From NCBI GenBank assembly GCA_947176415.1, contig CAMWQJ010000002.1, positions 1-64,000 of the forward strand: DNA of 64,000 nucleotides, read 5' to 3'. The DNA comes from an uncultured Ruminococcus sp. (GTDB lineage: Bacteria > Bacillota > Clostridia > Oscillospirales > Ruminococcaceae). Shown here one piece after another: positions 18,093 to 28,668 of this stretch (the first letter of the stretch is position 1; each line of letters opens with the position of its first letter). The position numbers were made by a program, and so were the translations under genes. The notes beneath the pieces were generated by a model. The model saw only the letters and a program-made list of their open reading frames with translations. It did not search any database and had not been told where the DNA came from.

Positions 18093-19001
18093 TTGGCAAA
18101 TATAAGGGAAATACGTGAACGTACAGAAAGTATAAAGCAGATACTGAAAATTACAAACGCTATGTATCTGATTTCCTCCTCAAAACTGAAAAAGGCGAGA
18201 AAGTCTCTTGATGCGACAGCTCCCTACTTTGAAAAACTCCAGACCACAATAGAAAGTATTCTCGAACATACACCGCACACAAGACAGTTTTATTTTGACA
18301 GACGCAAGGGTATATCCGACGACAAGCGAAAAAAGGGCTATATCGTTATAACAGCTGACAAGGGTCTTTGCGGAAGCTATAATCACAATATCCTGAGATA
18401 TACCGAAAACAAGTTAGCAGAGTCCGCTGATTTGGATAACTGCTATCTCTTCATTATGGGACACGTCGGACGAATGTATTTTCAGAACAGAATGAAAAAC
18501 AAAAAAACTGCTTACGTTGACGGGGAATTTCTCTATACAACCCAGAATCCTACTCTGTACAGGGCAAGGGAAATAGCCGAACTTGTGCTTAAAAAATTTC
18601 AGGACAGAGAGCTTGACGAGGTTTATCTGATATATACCGAAATGATAAATCAAAATCGTTTCGAGCCGAAAACTGTACAGCTACTTCCGTTCAGCCGACG
18701 GCATTTCGGAAAGTCCGCCGACGGCACAATGAAAAAACTTCCAAAAGCCTCGTTTGTGCCGTCGCCTGAAGAGGTTATGGCTTATCTCATACCAAACTAT
18801 GCAAAAGGCATTATTTACGGTGCAATGGTTGAAGCTTTCTGCTGTGAACAGCAGGCACGCATGACAGCTATGGACTCGGCAACAAACAGTGCAAAAGATA
18901 TGATAAAAGATTTGTCGCTGATGTACAACAGAGCAAGGCAGGCTTCCATAACACAAGAAATAACAGAAATAGTCAGCGGTGCGGACAGTATTCAGGAGTA
19001 A
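18093..19001 (+). CDS. atpG: F1Fo ATP synthase subunit gamma
   Basis: 302 aa from TTG at 18093, preceded by AAGGGGGGA. The N-terminal MANIREIRERTESIKQILKITNAMYLISSSKLKKA and the C-terminal ARQASITQEITEIVSGA are the two rotor-shaft helices and the best conserved parts of gamma. The protein is slightly longer than the usual 285-290 aa. Only 6 bp separate it from the next gene, which is not an ATP synthase subunit but hsdS. Confidence 0.94.
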   Translation: MANIREIRERTESIKQILKITNAMYLISSSKLKKARKSLDATAPYFEKLQTTIESILEHTPHTRQFYFDRRKGISDDKRKKGYIVITADKGLCGSYNHNILRYTENKLAESADLDNCYLFIMGHVGRMYFQNRMKNKKTAYVDGEFLYTTQNPTLYRAREIAELVLKKFQDRELDEVYLIYTEMINQNRFEPKTVQLLPFSRRHFGKSADGTMKKLPKASFVPSPEEVMAYLIPNYAKGIIYGAMVEAFCCEQQARMTAMDSATNSAKDMIKDLSLMYNRARQASITQEITEIVSGADSIQE

Positions 19002-19007
19002 TAAAAT

Positions 19008-21535
<2,528 letters not shown>

Positions 21536-21548
21536 GGAGGACTGTTAA

Positions 21549-21959
21549 ATGGCAAAGTCCTTTCACCTTGAAATAATCTCCGCTGACAGAATATTCTATC
21601 AGGGAGAGTGCGAACATCTCGTTATAACCGCAATAGACGGTCTCATCGGAATAATGTACGGACACGAACCGCTTGTAACCTCACTGCCCACAGGAGAATT
21701 AAAATATATGACTGACGGCAAGTGGCATTACGCTGCTATTTCGGAGGGATTTATACAGGTTATGCCCGAATCCTCAATAATCCTTGCCGATTCATGCGAA
21801 CTTCCTGAAGAAATAGACATAAAGCGTGCGGAAGAGGCAAGACAGCGTGCAGAAGAAAAGTTAAAGCAGAAACAAAGCATTATGGAATACTATCACACAC
21901 AGACAGCACTTAACAGGGCTATGAACAGACTGAAAGTCTCGCAGAAACATTTCAAGTAA
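21549..21959 (+). CDS. atpC: F1Fo ATP synthase subunit epsilon
   Basis: 136 aa. N-terminal beta-sandwich (FHLEIISADRIFYQGECEHLVI, GLIGIMYGHEPLVTSLPTGEL) and a C-terminal two-helix domain (EEIDIKRAEEARQRAEEKLKQK...). Epsilon links gamma to the c-ring and can inhibit ATP hydrolysis. SD AAGGAGG precedes the ATG. Last gene of the atp operon; the next promoter follows almost at once. Confidence 0.94.
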   Translation: MAKSFHLEIISADRIFYQGECEHLVITAIDGLIGIMYGHEPLVTSLPTGELKYMTDGKWHYAAISEGFIQVMPESSIILADSCELPEEIDIKRAEEARQRAEEKLKQKQSIMEYYHTQTALNRAMNRLKVSQKHFK

Positions 21960-21976
21960 TTTTTTCGTTGATATGC

Positions 21977-22005
21977 TTGACTTTTCTGCAATAATATAGT
22001 ACAAT
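21977..22005 (+). promoter_or_regulatory. Promoter of secDF
   Basis: TTGACT (21977-21982), 17 bp, TACAAT (22000-22005), about 50 bp before secDF. Confidence 0.65.
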
Positions 22006-22056
22006 ATTATTAATTGTCATACAGACAGGGAAAAAATTATCTTAGGAGGCATGACC

Positions 22057-24393
22057 GTGAAAAAGATTGGAAAATCTACTTTCTTCATTGTCGTTGCTTT
22101 TATCATGCTGTTTTCTGTATCATCTGTCATAGGTCTTGACTATCTCTATGGCGATAATACAAAAACCGTTATCAAGGGCGTTGACGATATACGTCTTGGT
22201 ATCGACATCAAGGGCGGTGTTGATGTTACATTCGCTCCTGCCGATAATGCTGATGCAACAGAAGCACAGCTTAAGGCGGCAACAGCTATTATCGATACAA
22301 GACTTTCGTCACTCGGTATCACTGACAGCGAGGTTTACAGCGATGAGAAAAGCGACAGAATCATTGTGCGTTTTCCGTGGCAGGCAGGCGAAAGCGATTT
22401 TGACCCCGCTTCGTCTGTAAAGGAACTCGGAGAAATGGCAAGTCTTACTTTCCGCAAGGGTACGGACAGCATTACGGACGACGAAGGCAATATCATACCG
22501 ACGGGCAAAATAGTCCTTGAGGGTGGGGATATCGCCGAGGCAAAAGCCGTATACCGTGCCAACGATTCAAGCGGTGAGTACGAAAATCTCATAGAACTTA
22601 CACTAAACGACTCAGGCAAGCAGAAGTTTGCGGACGCAACAACGGAGCTTGCAGGAACAGGTACGCCCATTTCTATATGGATGGACAACACTATGATTTC
22701 ACAGCCTACCGTAAGCAATCCCATAACAGACGGCAGTGCTGTTATTACAGGAAATTTTACGGACGAGTCTGCAAACAAGCTTGCCAACCAGATTAATTCA
22801 GGTGCGTTGCCTTTCAAGCTCGAAACAACGAGTTTCAAGACAATAGACCCCACAATGGGCGATGGCTCTCTTGACGCTATTTTACTGGCTTCGCTCATTG
22901 CTTTTATCTTCATAGCTGTATATATGATTTGCCTTTACCGTCTCACCGGTGCAGTTGCAGTTATAGCACTCTGCGGACAGATTGCAGGAAGTATAGCCGT
23001 CGTTTCGGGCTGGTTCGGATTCATGCCCGGCTCTACACTTACAATCCCCGGTATTGCCGGTATAATCCTTGCTGTCGGCATGGGTGTTGATGCAAACATT
23101 ATCACAGGTGAGCGTATAAAGGAAGAACTACAGTCAGGAAAATCCCTTGATTCTGCGATAAAAGTTGCTTATAAAAGGGCATTTTCGGCTATTCTCGACG
23201 GTAATGTCACAAACGTTATCATCGCTGTTATACTTATGGGTGCGTTTGGCGTTCCGACAAGTTTCTTCTCAAAGATTCTTAACAAGACTATTTTCTTCAT
23301 GTTCGGTGCAACAGCCGAGGGCGTTGTTTATTCATTCGGCATAACTCTCCTTGCGGGCGTTGTACTCAACTTTATAATGGGCGTTTTCGGCTCAAGACTT
23401 ATGGTTACATCGCTTTCAAAGTTCAAGTGTTTCCAGAATAAAAAACTTTACGGATATAAGGAAAATAAAAAGAAAGAAACAACTTTCAATTTCTGCGGAA
23501 AGAAAAAAATGATTCTCGGAATCCTAATCGGCGTGGTTGTTGTATTCGCTGGCGGTCTTGTTATAAGGGGTGCTGACTTTGCACTTGAATTTAGTGGCGG
23601 TACAATGATTACCTACGACTATACAGGCGATATTGATACAAACAGGGCTGAAAGTATTGTAAAGGACATTGTAAACGTCCCCGTAAGTGTCCGCAAAGGC
23701 GAAAACATAGAATCAAACGGTAAGCAGATTATTGTGTCCTTCACCTCTGAAAACGGTCTTAATGCTGATAGACAGGTTGAACTGACCGAAGCACTTGAAA
23801 CTGAATTTCCCGAAAGCAATATATCGCTTTTCGACTCCACAGACGTAAGTCCGTCATCAGGACGTGAATTTCTGTTAAAATGCCTTATCGCCATGATATT
23901 TGCAGCAATTATAGTAATCATCTATATCGCTATAAGATTCCGCAAGATAGGCGGTTGGTCTGCGGGTGTCTGCTCGGTGCTTGCACTCTGTCACGACCTT
24001 ATTGTTGCGGTGGCTGTTTCTGTAATTCTCGGCTTTGAGTTCAACTCAAATACCGTTGCTGTTATACTTACAATCCTCGGTTATTCAATAAATAATACTA
24101 TCGTTATTTATGACAGAATCCGTGAAAACAGAAAACTCATGCCGAAAGCTAATCTCAATGAAATCATCAATTCGGGCTGTTCGCAGTCTCTCACACGTTC
24201 AATAAGAACTTCAATTACAACCATTGCAACTATGTTTATAGTAACAATAGTCGTTGCAGTAAGCGGTTACAATTCACTCCTTACCTTCTCCGTTCCGCTT
24301 ATGTTCGGACTTATTTCAGGTACTTACTCATCACTCTTTGTTGCTCCTGTAACGTGGTCGTGGTGGATGTCACGCACAGGCAACAAGAAATAA
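22057..24393 (+). CDS. secDF: Protein translocase SecDF fusion
   Basis: About 778 aa. The SD AGGAGG at 22044-22049 sits one base before an ATG at 22051, too close, and seven bases before the in-frame GTG at 22057, so GTG is preferred. SecD half: N-terminal helix, LGIDIKGGVDVTF, periplasmic region, then six helices (AGIILAVGMGVDANIITGERIKEEL). SecF half from about residue 475: ALEFSGGTMITYDY, then TILGYSINNTIVIYDRIREN. SecDF uses proton motive force to help SecYEG export. The fused form is common in Firmicutes. Followed by a terminator. Confidence 0.95.
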   Translation: MKKIGKSTFFIVVAFIMLFSVSSVIGLDYLYGDNTKTVIKGVDDIRLGIDIKGGVDVTFAPADNADATEAQLKAATAIIDTRLSSLGITDSEVYSDEKSDRIIVRFPWQAGESDFDPASSVKELGEMASLTFRKGTDSITDDEGNIIPTGKIVLEGGDIAEAKAVYRANDSSGEYENLIELTLNDSGKQKFADATTELAGTGTPISIWMDNTMISQPTVSNPITDGSAVITGNFTDESANKLANQINSGALPFKLETTSFKTIDPTMGDGSLDAILLASLIAFIFIAVYMICLYRLTGAVAVIALCGQIAGSIAVVSGWFGFMPGSTLTIPGIAGIILAVGMGVDANIITGERIKEELQSGKSLDSAIKVAYKRAFSAILDGNVTNVIIAVILMGAFGVPTSFFSKILNKTIFFMFGATAEGVVYSFGITLLAGVVLNFIMGVFGSRLMVTSLSKFKCFQNKKLYGYKENKKKETTFNFCGKKKMILGILIGVVVVFAGGLVIRGADFALEFSGGTMITYDYTGDIDTNRAESIVKDIVNVPVSVRKGENIESNGKQIIVSFTSENGLNADRQVELTEALETEFPESNISLFDSTDVSPSSGREFLLKCLIAMIFAAIIVIIYIAIRFRKIGGWSAGVCSVLALCHDLIVAVAVSVILGFEFNSNTVAVILTILGYSINNTIVIYDRIRENRKLMPKANLNEIINSGCSQSLTRSIRTSITTIATMFIVTIVVAVSGYNSLLTFSVPLMFGLISGTYSSLFVAPVTWSWWMSRTGNKK

Positions 24394-24406
24394 AAACTTT
24401 TAAAAA

Positions 24407-24437
24407 AAGAGCTGTCTTTGTACAGTTCTTTTTTTTT
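24407..24437 (+). terminator. Terminator of secDF
   Basis: AAGAGCTGT / ACAGTTCTT stem with one wobble and a run of T after it. Confidence 0.85.
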
Positions 24438-24446
24438 AAAAAATAC

Positions 24447-24475
24447 TTGTAGGAAATTTTAAAATGTGATATAAT
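24447..24475 (+). promoter_or_regulatory. Promoter of the CorA leader
   Basis: TTGTAG (24447-24452), 17 bp, TATAAT (24470-24475). The predicted start near 24482 gives a leader of about 165 nt before the CorA ATG. Confidence 0.65.
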
Positions 24476-24506
24476 TGAAGTAAGAAATTTTCGATGGAGG
24501 TGCATT

Positions 24507-24593
24507 ATGAATCCTGACCCTTACGGGAATTTTAAAAAATATCCCTGTACACAGGCAGAAGTCATTATGCTTTTTCAGCTCCTGTCTGTGTAA
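24507..24593 (+). CDS. 28-aa leader peptide upstream of CorA gene
   Basis: ATG at 24507 with a good SD (GGAGGT at 24497-24502) and stop at 24591-24593. The peptide begins MNPDPYGNF and ends LFQLLSV. The M-x-P-D-P start recalls the Salmonella MgtL leader (M-E-P-D-P), whose acidic/proline N-terminus destabilises ribosomes at low Mg2+. Here too the downstream gene is a Mg2+ transporter family member. Its last codons overlap the anti-SD segment described for 24549-24610. Homology to MgtL is not claimed; the similarity is short. Confidence 0.6.
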   Translation: MNPDPYGNFKKYPCTQAEVIMLFQLLSV

Positions 24594-24610
24594 ATCACAG
24601 TGAAAGGAGC
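24549..24610 (+). promoter_or_regulatory. Mutually exclusive leader hairpins before CorA gene
   Basis: Structure A: 24549-24558 (ACACAGGCAG) pairs with 24582-24591 (CTGTCTGTGT), 10 bp with one wobble. Structure B: GCTCCT (24578-24583) pairs with AGGAGC (24605-24610), hiding an SD, with CTGTG/CACAG (24586-24590/24596-24600) stacked inside. A and B share bases and cannot coexist. A ribosome finishing the leader peptide would cover the GCTCCT strand. This is attenuator-like logic read from sequence; function is inference. Confidence 0.55.
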
Positions 24611-24612
24611 GT

Positions 24613-24635
24613 TGCGGAAGAAAAAAATTTCCGCA
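24613..24635 (+). promoter_or_regulatory. Hairpin between SD and CorA start codon
   Basis: TGCGGAA (24613-24619) pairs with TTCCGCA (24629-24635) around an A-rich loop. The only clear SD (AAAGGAG, 24603-24609) is 38 nt from the ATG at 24648, with this hairpin between. If folded, the effective spacing falls to about 15 nt. An in-frame TAA at 24636 excludes an earlier start. Confidence 0.55.
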
Positions 24636-24647
24636 TAAAAATTAAAT

Positions 24648-25574
24648 ATGATAAATTTCTACACTTCAGAAAACGGTATACTCACAAAGTCCGCTGAAAT
24701 GTCCGACGGTTGCTGGATTTCCGTTATAGACCCCACCCCACAGGAAGTTGAAGAACTGATAGAAGTCTATGGTCTCGACAGCGGTTTTGTAAAATCCTCG
24801 ATTGACGAAGAGGAGTCTTCACGTATAGAGCGTGAGGATTCGCAGACGCTTGTTATAATAGATACTCCCGTTTCGGCGGTTGAAAACGAGGAAACACGGC
24901 TTTTTTATACTCAACCACTCGGCATAATCATAACGGAAAAAAATGTGTTTACTGTATCACTTCACGAAACGCAGATACTCAAAGACGCCGTAAACGGCAA
25001 TATAAAAGACCTGAGACCGAATTTCAAGACAAGATTTGTACTTCAGCTTCTTCTTAGAATAGCTATGCTGTTTCTTCTTTACCTCAAGCAGATAGACAAA
25101 ATTTCTTCCTCGGCAGAACAGGAACTCCACGACGCAATGAAAAACGAGCTGTTAATGCAGTTGCTCGCACTCGAAAAGTCCCTTGTATACTTCTCAACGT
25201 CACTGAAAGCCAATGAGGCGACTATAGAAAAAATTTCACGTGGGCGTGTCATAAAACTTTATGACGAAGACCAGGATTTATTGGAAGATGTACTGATTGA
25301 AATGAATCAGGCTATAGAAATGGCGAGTATTTACACGGGTATTCTTTCCAGTCTTATGGACGGATTTTCTTCCGTCATCTCAAACAATCAGAATATCGTC
25401 ATGTGGCATCTGACTGTTATCACAATAATTCTTGAGATACCAAATATTATATTCGCATTCTACGGAATAAATACCGTTGACTTGCCGTTGCCTTATACAT
25501 GGTTTCCGATTGCACTGACTGCCGTTCTCACGAGTATAACGGCACTTCTACTTATCAAGTGGAAAAAAAAATAA
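24648..25574 (+). CDS. CorA-family divalent cation transporter
   Basis: 308 aa. Large N-terminal cytoplasmic domain, a long helix, and two C-terminal membrane segments. The signature after the first segment reads FAFYGINTVDLP, where canonical CorA has Y-G-M-N, so Met is replaced by Ile in the selectivity motif. The usual ISNNQNIVMWHLTVITII segment precedes it. CorA proteins move Mg2+ (sometimes Co2+ or Ni2+) into the cell, or Zn2+ out in some branches. The leader with a M-N-P-D-P peptide supports Mg2+. Followed by a bidirectional terminator. Confidence 0.88.
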   Translation: MINFYTSENGILTKSAEMSDGCWISVIDPTPQEVEELIEVYGLDSGFVKSSIDEEESSRIEREDSQTLVIIDTPVSAVENEETRLFYTQPLGIIITEKNVFTVSLHETQILKDAVNGNIKDLRPNFKTRFVLQLLLRIAMLFLLYLKQIDKISSSAEQELHDAMKNELLMQLLALEKSLVYFSTSLKANEATIEKISRGRVIKLYDEDQDLLEDVLIEMNQAIEMASIYTGILSSLMDGFSSVISNNQNIVMWHLTVITIILEIPNIIFAFYGINTVDLPLPYTWFPIALTAVLTSITALLLIKWKKK

Positions 25575-25575
25575 A

Positions 25576-25604
25576 AAGAACTCCCGAAAGAGAGTTCTTT
25601 TTTT
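25576..25604. terminator. Bidirectional terminator between CorA gene and pssA
   Basis: AAGAACTC / GAGTTCTT stem flanked by A and T runs, serving convergent genes on both strands. Confidence 0.85.
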
Positions 25605-25606
25605 AG

Positions 25607-26248
25607 TCATCTGATATTGGTTTTGTACATCATCCACGCAAGTTCAAACGCTCCGACGACTATAAAAGTAATCATAGTTTTCATGGTAGGCTTTTTGACT
25701 TTGAATCTTGTGATAAAAGCAACGGCAGTCACAAGAAGTGTGAATCCGTAAATAGTCGGAAACCACGCAACGCCGATGTCTCTGTGAAAGCTGTAGAGAA
25801 GCGGAAGAATAAGTGCAACACTTGTCACGGGCAGACCCTCATAAACCTTGCGGACATCGCTTGTCTGTTTCTGCCTTTCTTCCTCGGCAACGTTGAAATA
25901 AGCAAGTCTTATAACGGCACACAGCGGAAAAAACACCAGTATCGGAACATCATACCAGCCGTGCATTCCGACGGAGTATCCTATAACCGACGGCAGAACA
26001 CCGAAACAGATAACGTCGCAGAGTGAATCTATCTGTATTCCGAACTGTTTTTCACTTTCGGTGCGGTCTTTTTTTGTGCGTGCGACTTTTCCGTCAAACA
26101 TATCGCAGAGACCTGAAATCATGAGACAGGCTATTGCGTATTCAGGTCGCACCTCTCCGCAAAGACCCATGGCGAAAAGCATTCCCAGAGCAGACGAAAT
26201 AAGGCTTATATATGTAAGAATAACAGTATAATTATAAAATCCAATCAT
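25607..26248 (-). CDS. pssA: CDP-diacylglycerol-serine O-phosphatidyltransferase
   Basis: 213 aa with about six membrane segments. The CDP-alcohol phosphotransferase signature is complete: D-G-K-V-A-R, eight residues, G-I-Q-I-D-S-L-C-D (DGx2ARx8Gx3Dx3D). It makes phosphatidylserine from CDP-diacylglycerol and serine, the precursor of phosphatidylethanolamine. No phosphatidylserine decarboxylase is adjacent. It has its own promoter overlapping the ppk stop codon. Confidence 0.9.
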   Translation of the reverse strand: MIGFYNYTVILTYISLISSALGMLFAMGLCGEVRPEYAIACLMISGLCDMFDGKVARTKKDRTESEKQFGIQIDSLCDVICFGVLPSVIGYSVGMHGWYDVPILVFFPLCAVIRLAYFNVAEEERQKQTSDVRKVYEGLPVTSVALILPLLYSFHRDIGVAWFPTIYGFTLLVTAVAFITRFKVKKPTMKTMITFIVVGAFELAWMMYKTNIR

Positions 26249-26304
26249 TAAATGCAGTCCTCAAAAGATAAATTTCAGAGAAAATATATTCTGATTCAAA
26301 TTAA

Positions 26305-26333
26305 ATTATACCACATAATAATATTTTTTTCAA
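26305..26333 (-). promoter_or_regulatory. Promoter of pssA, overlapping the ppk stop
   Basis: Minus-strand TTGAAA (26333-26328), 17 bp, TATAAT (26310-26305). The TGA inside the -35 box (26332-26330) is the ppk stop codon. Confidence 0.7.
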
Positions 26334-28471
26334 GAATTTTTTGTTTTTTTCGTGTATTTCCTTTTTACAGCGGTATTTTTTTCACTGTTCTTCTCACGGT
26401 TTTTTCTGAGTTGCTCCTGCCTTTTCTGCTTGTCCTCAAGACGCTGATAAGCCTGTCTGTAAAATAATTCCTGAGAATTTACAATCTCCTCATTTTCTTT
26501 CGGAACTACGTGCATATACGTGCCGTCACTCATCATTGCACGGGCTTTTACATTGTCTTTCATAAGTGTGCAGAACATCTCCCAGAGACGTTTTTTAAGC
26601 CTTTCGTCCTCAACAGGCACAGCCACTTCAACACGGCGGACTGTATTTCTCGACATATAGTCAGCCGAGCCGATATAAATTTTCTGCTCCCTGTTTTCGC
26701 TTCCGAAAATATATATACGGCTGTGTTCAAGGAAACGCCCTACAATACTACGTACTTTTATATTCTCCGTAAAGCCGTCAACATTCGCAATAAGACAGCA
26801 TATGCCACGCACAACGAGTTCAATTTTAACGCCTGCCTGCGAAGCCTCAACAAGTTTCTTCATTATAGTTCCGTCACAGAGGGCATTTACTTTTGCACCT
26901 ATATAGCCCTGTCCGCCGTTGCGTGAAATTTCTATCTGTTCGTCCATCATTTCAAGAATTTTATTCCTGAGACAATGCGGAGCAACAAGAAGCTTATTTG
27001 TCTCCTCGACAAGCGTATTATTCTGCAAACATTCAAAAACCTTTCCGGCGTCCTCCGCAATCTGTCTGTCACACGTCAGCAACATCAAATCAGTGTAGAG
27101 TGTTGAAGTTTTTTCATTGTAGTTGCCTGTGCCGACCTGTGTCAGATAGTCAAAATTACCGCCCGTGGACTTGCGTGTAATGAGGAGAAGTTTAGAGTGT
27201 GCCTTATAATTTTTCGGACCGTATATAACCTTAACGCCTGATTTCTGCAAAACTTTAGACCATTCTATATTATTAGCCTCGTCAAACCTCGCACGCAGTT
27301 CAATCATGACGAAAACTTCCTTGCCGTTTTCGGAGGCGGTGCAGAGAGCGTCAATAACCTTGCTTCCCTTTGCGAGACGGTATAGGGTTATTTTTATGGA
27401 AGTTACTTTAGGGTCGACTGCACATTCCTGTAAAAGCCTTATAAAAGACTGATTCATTGACTCAAAAGGATAGCTTAAAAGTACATCTTTCTGCTTGACC
27501 TGTGAAAATACGGACTTGTTGTCGGCGAGTGCAGAAGATTTTCTTGGTGAGAGGTGCGGAAAATGCAGTTGTGCCTTGTCGGAAAGTTCCTGTAAAGCGA
27601 ATAAATAAGACAAGTCGAGAGGTATTCTCGAAGTAAACACACGTACATTTTTTATTTTAATTTTTTTGCAGATATAGTCAAGGGCATCACGGCTGAAATC
27701 GTCGGAAATTTCAAGCCTTACGGGTGCGAGTTTTTTACGCTTTGCCACAAGCTCTTCCATTCTGTCCCTGAAGTCCTCGCCCTTTCCCGAAACCATAATA
27801 TCAGCGTTTCGTGTAACTCTTATAACAGCCCTGTCGATTACTTTGTAGCCTTTAAACATAAGGTGTGCAAAATGAAGAATAACATCTTCCGAGAGAATAA
27901 AACGTTTACCGCCGTTTCCGAGTGGAATTATTCTCTCGCTGTGTTCATAGGAAACGGGCAGTATACCGATAGACACGCCTTTTTTTGCATTAAGCTGTAC
28001 TACTGCATAAAGCTCCTTGTTTTTCAGAAAAGGAAACGGCAGTGAATTATTAACAACTATTCCCGAAATAAAAGGCTTTATTTCACGTCGGAAATATAAT
28101 TCAAGAAAAGTCTGCTCTTTCTTTGTGGCGTTTTCAAAAGTAACCTGTTCAAAGCCGTATTCCGACAATTCGGACATGGTTTTTCTGTAGGACTCTTCAA
28201 CCGACGGTTGCAGACGGCGTACAGCCGTAAAAACAGCGTCAAGTTTCTGTGAAGGGGTCATGCCTGATTTGCTGTCCTTTTTGTTTTTGTTGTTTTTTTC
28301 GTCTGCGGTGGCAGACCCTACACGCACCATGAAAAACTCATCAAGATTGCTTTGATATATAGCCGAAAACGAAAGACGTTCAAGCAGAGGATTGTTTTTG
28401 TCCGTTGCCTCCTCCAGAACACGTTTATTGAATTTCAGCCATGAAAGTTCCCTGTTTTCGAGATATTCCAT
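26330..28471 (-). CDS. ppk: Polyphosphate kinase 1
   Basis: 713 aa, full length. N-terminal ENRELSWLKFNKRVLEEA, then SIKITLYRLAKGSKVIDAL and YGPKNYKAHSKLLLI, which carries the autophosphorylated His; also THVGTGNYNEKTS-like (TQVGTGNYNEKT) and YIGSADYMSRNTVRRVEV. It reversibly polymerises the ATP gamma-phosphate into polyphosphate. The C-terminus is a lysine-rich tail. Strong consensus promoter upstream. Its neighbours pssA and the GDPD gene also handle phosphate or phospholipid, but each has its own promoter. Confidence 0.96.
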   Translation of the reverse strand: MEYLENRELSWLKFNKRVLEEATDKNNPLLERLSFSAIYQSNLDEFFMVRVGSATADEKNNKNKKDSKSGMTPSQKLDAVFTAVRRLQPSVEESYRKTMSELSEYGFEQVTFENATKKEQTFLELYFRREIKPFISGIVVNNSLPFPFLKNKELYAVVQLNAKKGVSIGILPVSYEHSERIIPLGNGGKRFILSEDVILHFAHLMFKGYKVIDRAVIRVTRNADIMVSGKGEDFRDRMEELVAKRKKLAPVRLEISDDFSRDALDYICKKIKIKNVRVFTSRIPLDLSYLFALQELSDKAQLHFPHLSPRKSSALADNKSVFSQVKQKDVLLSYPFESMNQSFIRLLQECAVDPKVTSIKITLYRLAKGSKVIDALCTASENGKEVFVMIELRARFDEANNIEWSKVLQKSGVKVIYGPKNYKAHSKLLLITRKSTGGNFDYLTQVGTGNYNEKTSTLYTDLMLLTCDRQIAEDAGKVFECLQNNTLVEETNKLLVAPHCLRNKILEMMDEQIEISRNGGQGYIGAKVNALCDGTIMKKLVEASQAGVKIELVVRGICCLIANVDGFTENIKVRSIVGRFLEHSRIYIFGSENREQKIYIGSADYMSRNTVRRVEVAVPVEDERLKKRLWEMFCTLMKDNVKARAMMSDGTYMHVVPKENEEIVNSQELFYRQAYQRLEDKQKRQEQLRKNREKNSEKNTAVKRKYTKKTKNS

Positions 28472-28526
28472 AAAAAATACTCCAATCTGCCCTGAGGCAA
28501 AGAAATCACATAATATATATACTTTA

Positions 28527-28555
28527 ATTATATATTATCGGCTTTTGTTTGTCAA
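28527..28555 (-). promoter_or_regulatory. Promoter of ppk
   Basis: Minus-strand TTGACA (28555-28550), 17 bp, TATAAT (28532-28527). Confidence 0.8.
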
Positions 28556-28557
28556 CA

Positions 28558-28620
28558 CCAAAAAAAAGCGGACTCGCCACAGAATCCGCCACAAAAAAAG
28601 AAATTGTCCGAGAAGCAATT
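28558..28620 (-). terminator. Tandem terminators after the GDPD gene
   Basis: Two hairpins on the minus strand. AATTG/CAATT (28620-28602) is followed by seven T. GCGGATT/AGTCCGC (28589-28568) is followed by about nine T. Confidence 0.75.
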
Positions 28621-28668
28621 GTAATTACTTTCATTTATATTATATTCAGTAGTGATAGAAAATATACA

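Noticed and set aside
24612..24638. Eight-codon ORF from TTG after the CorA leader SD
   Set aside because: The SD is only about two bases from the TTG, too close for efficient initiation.
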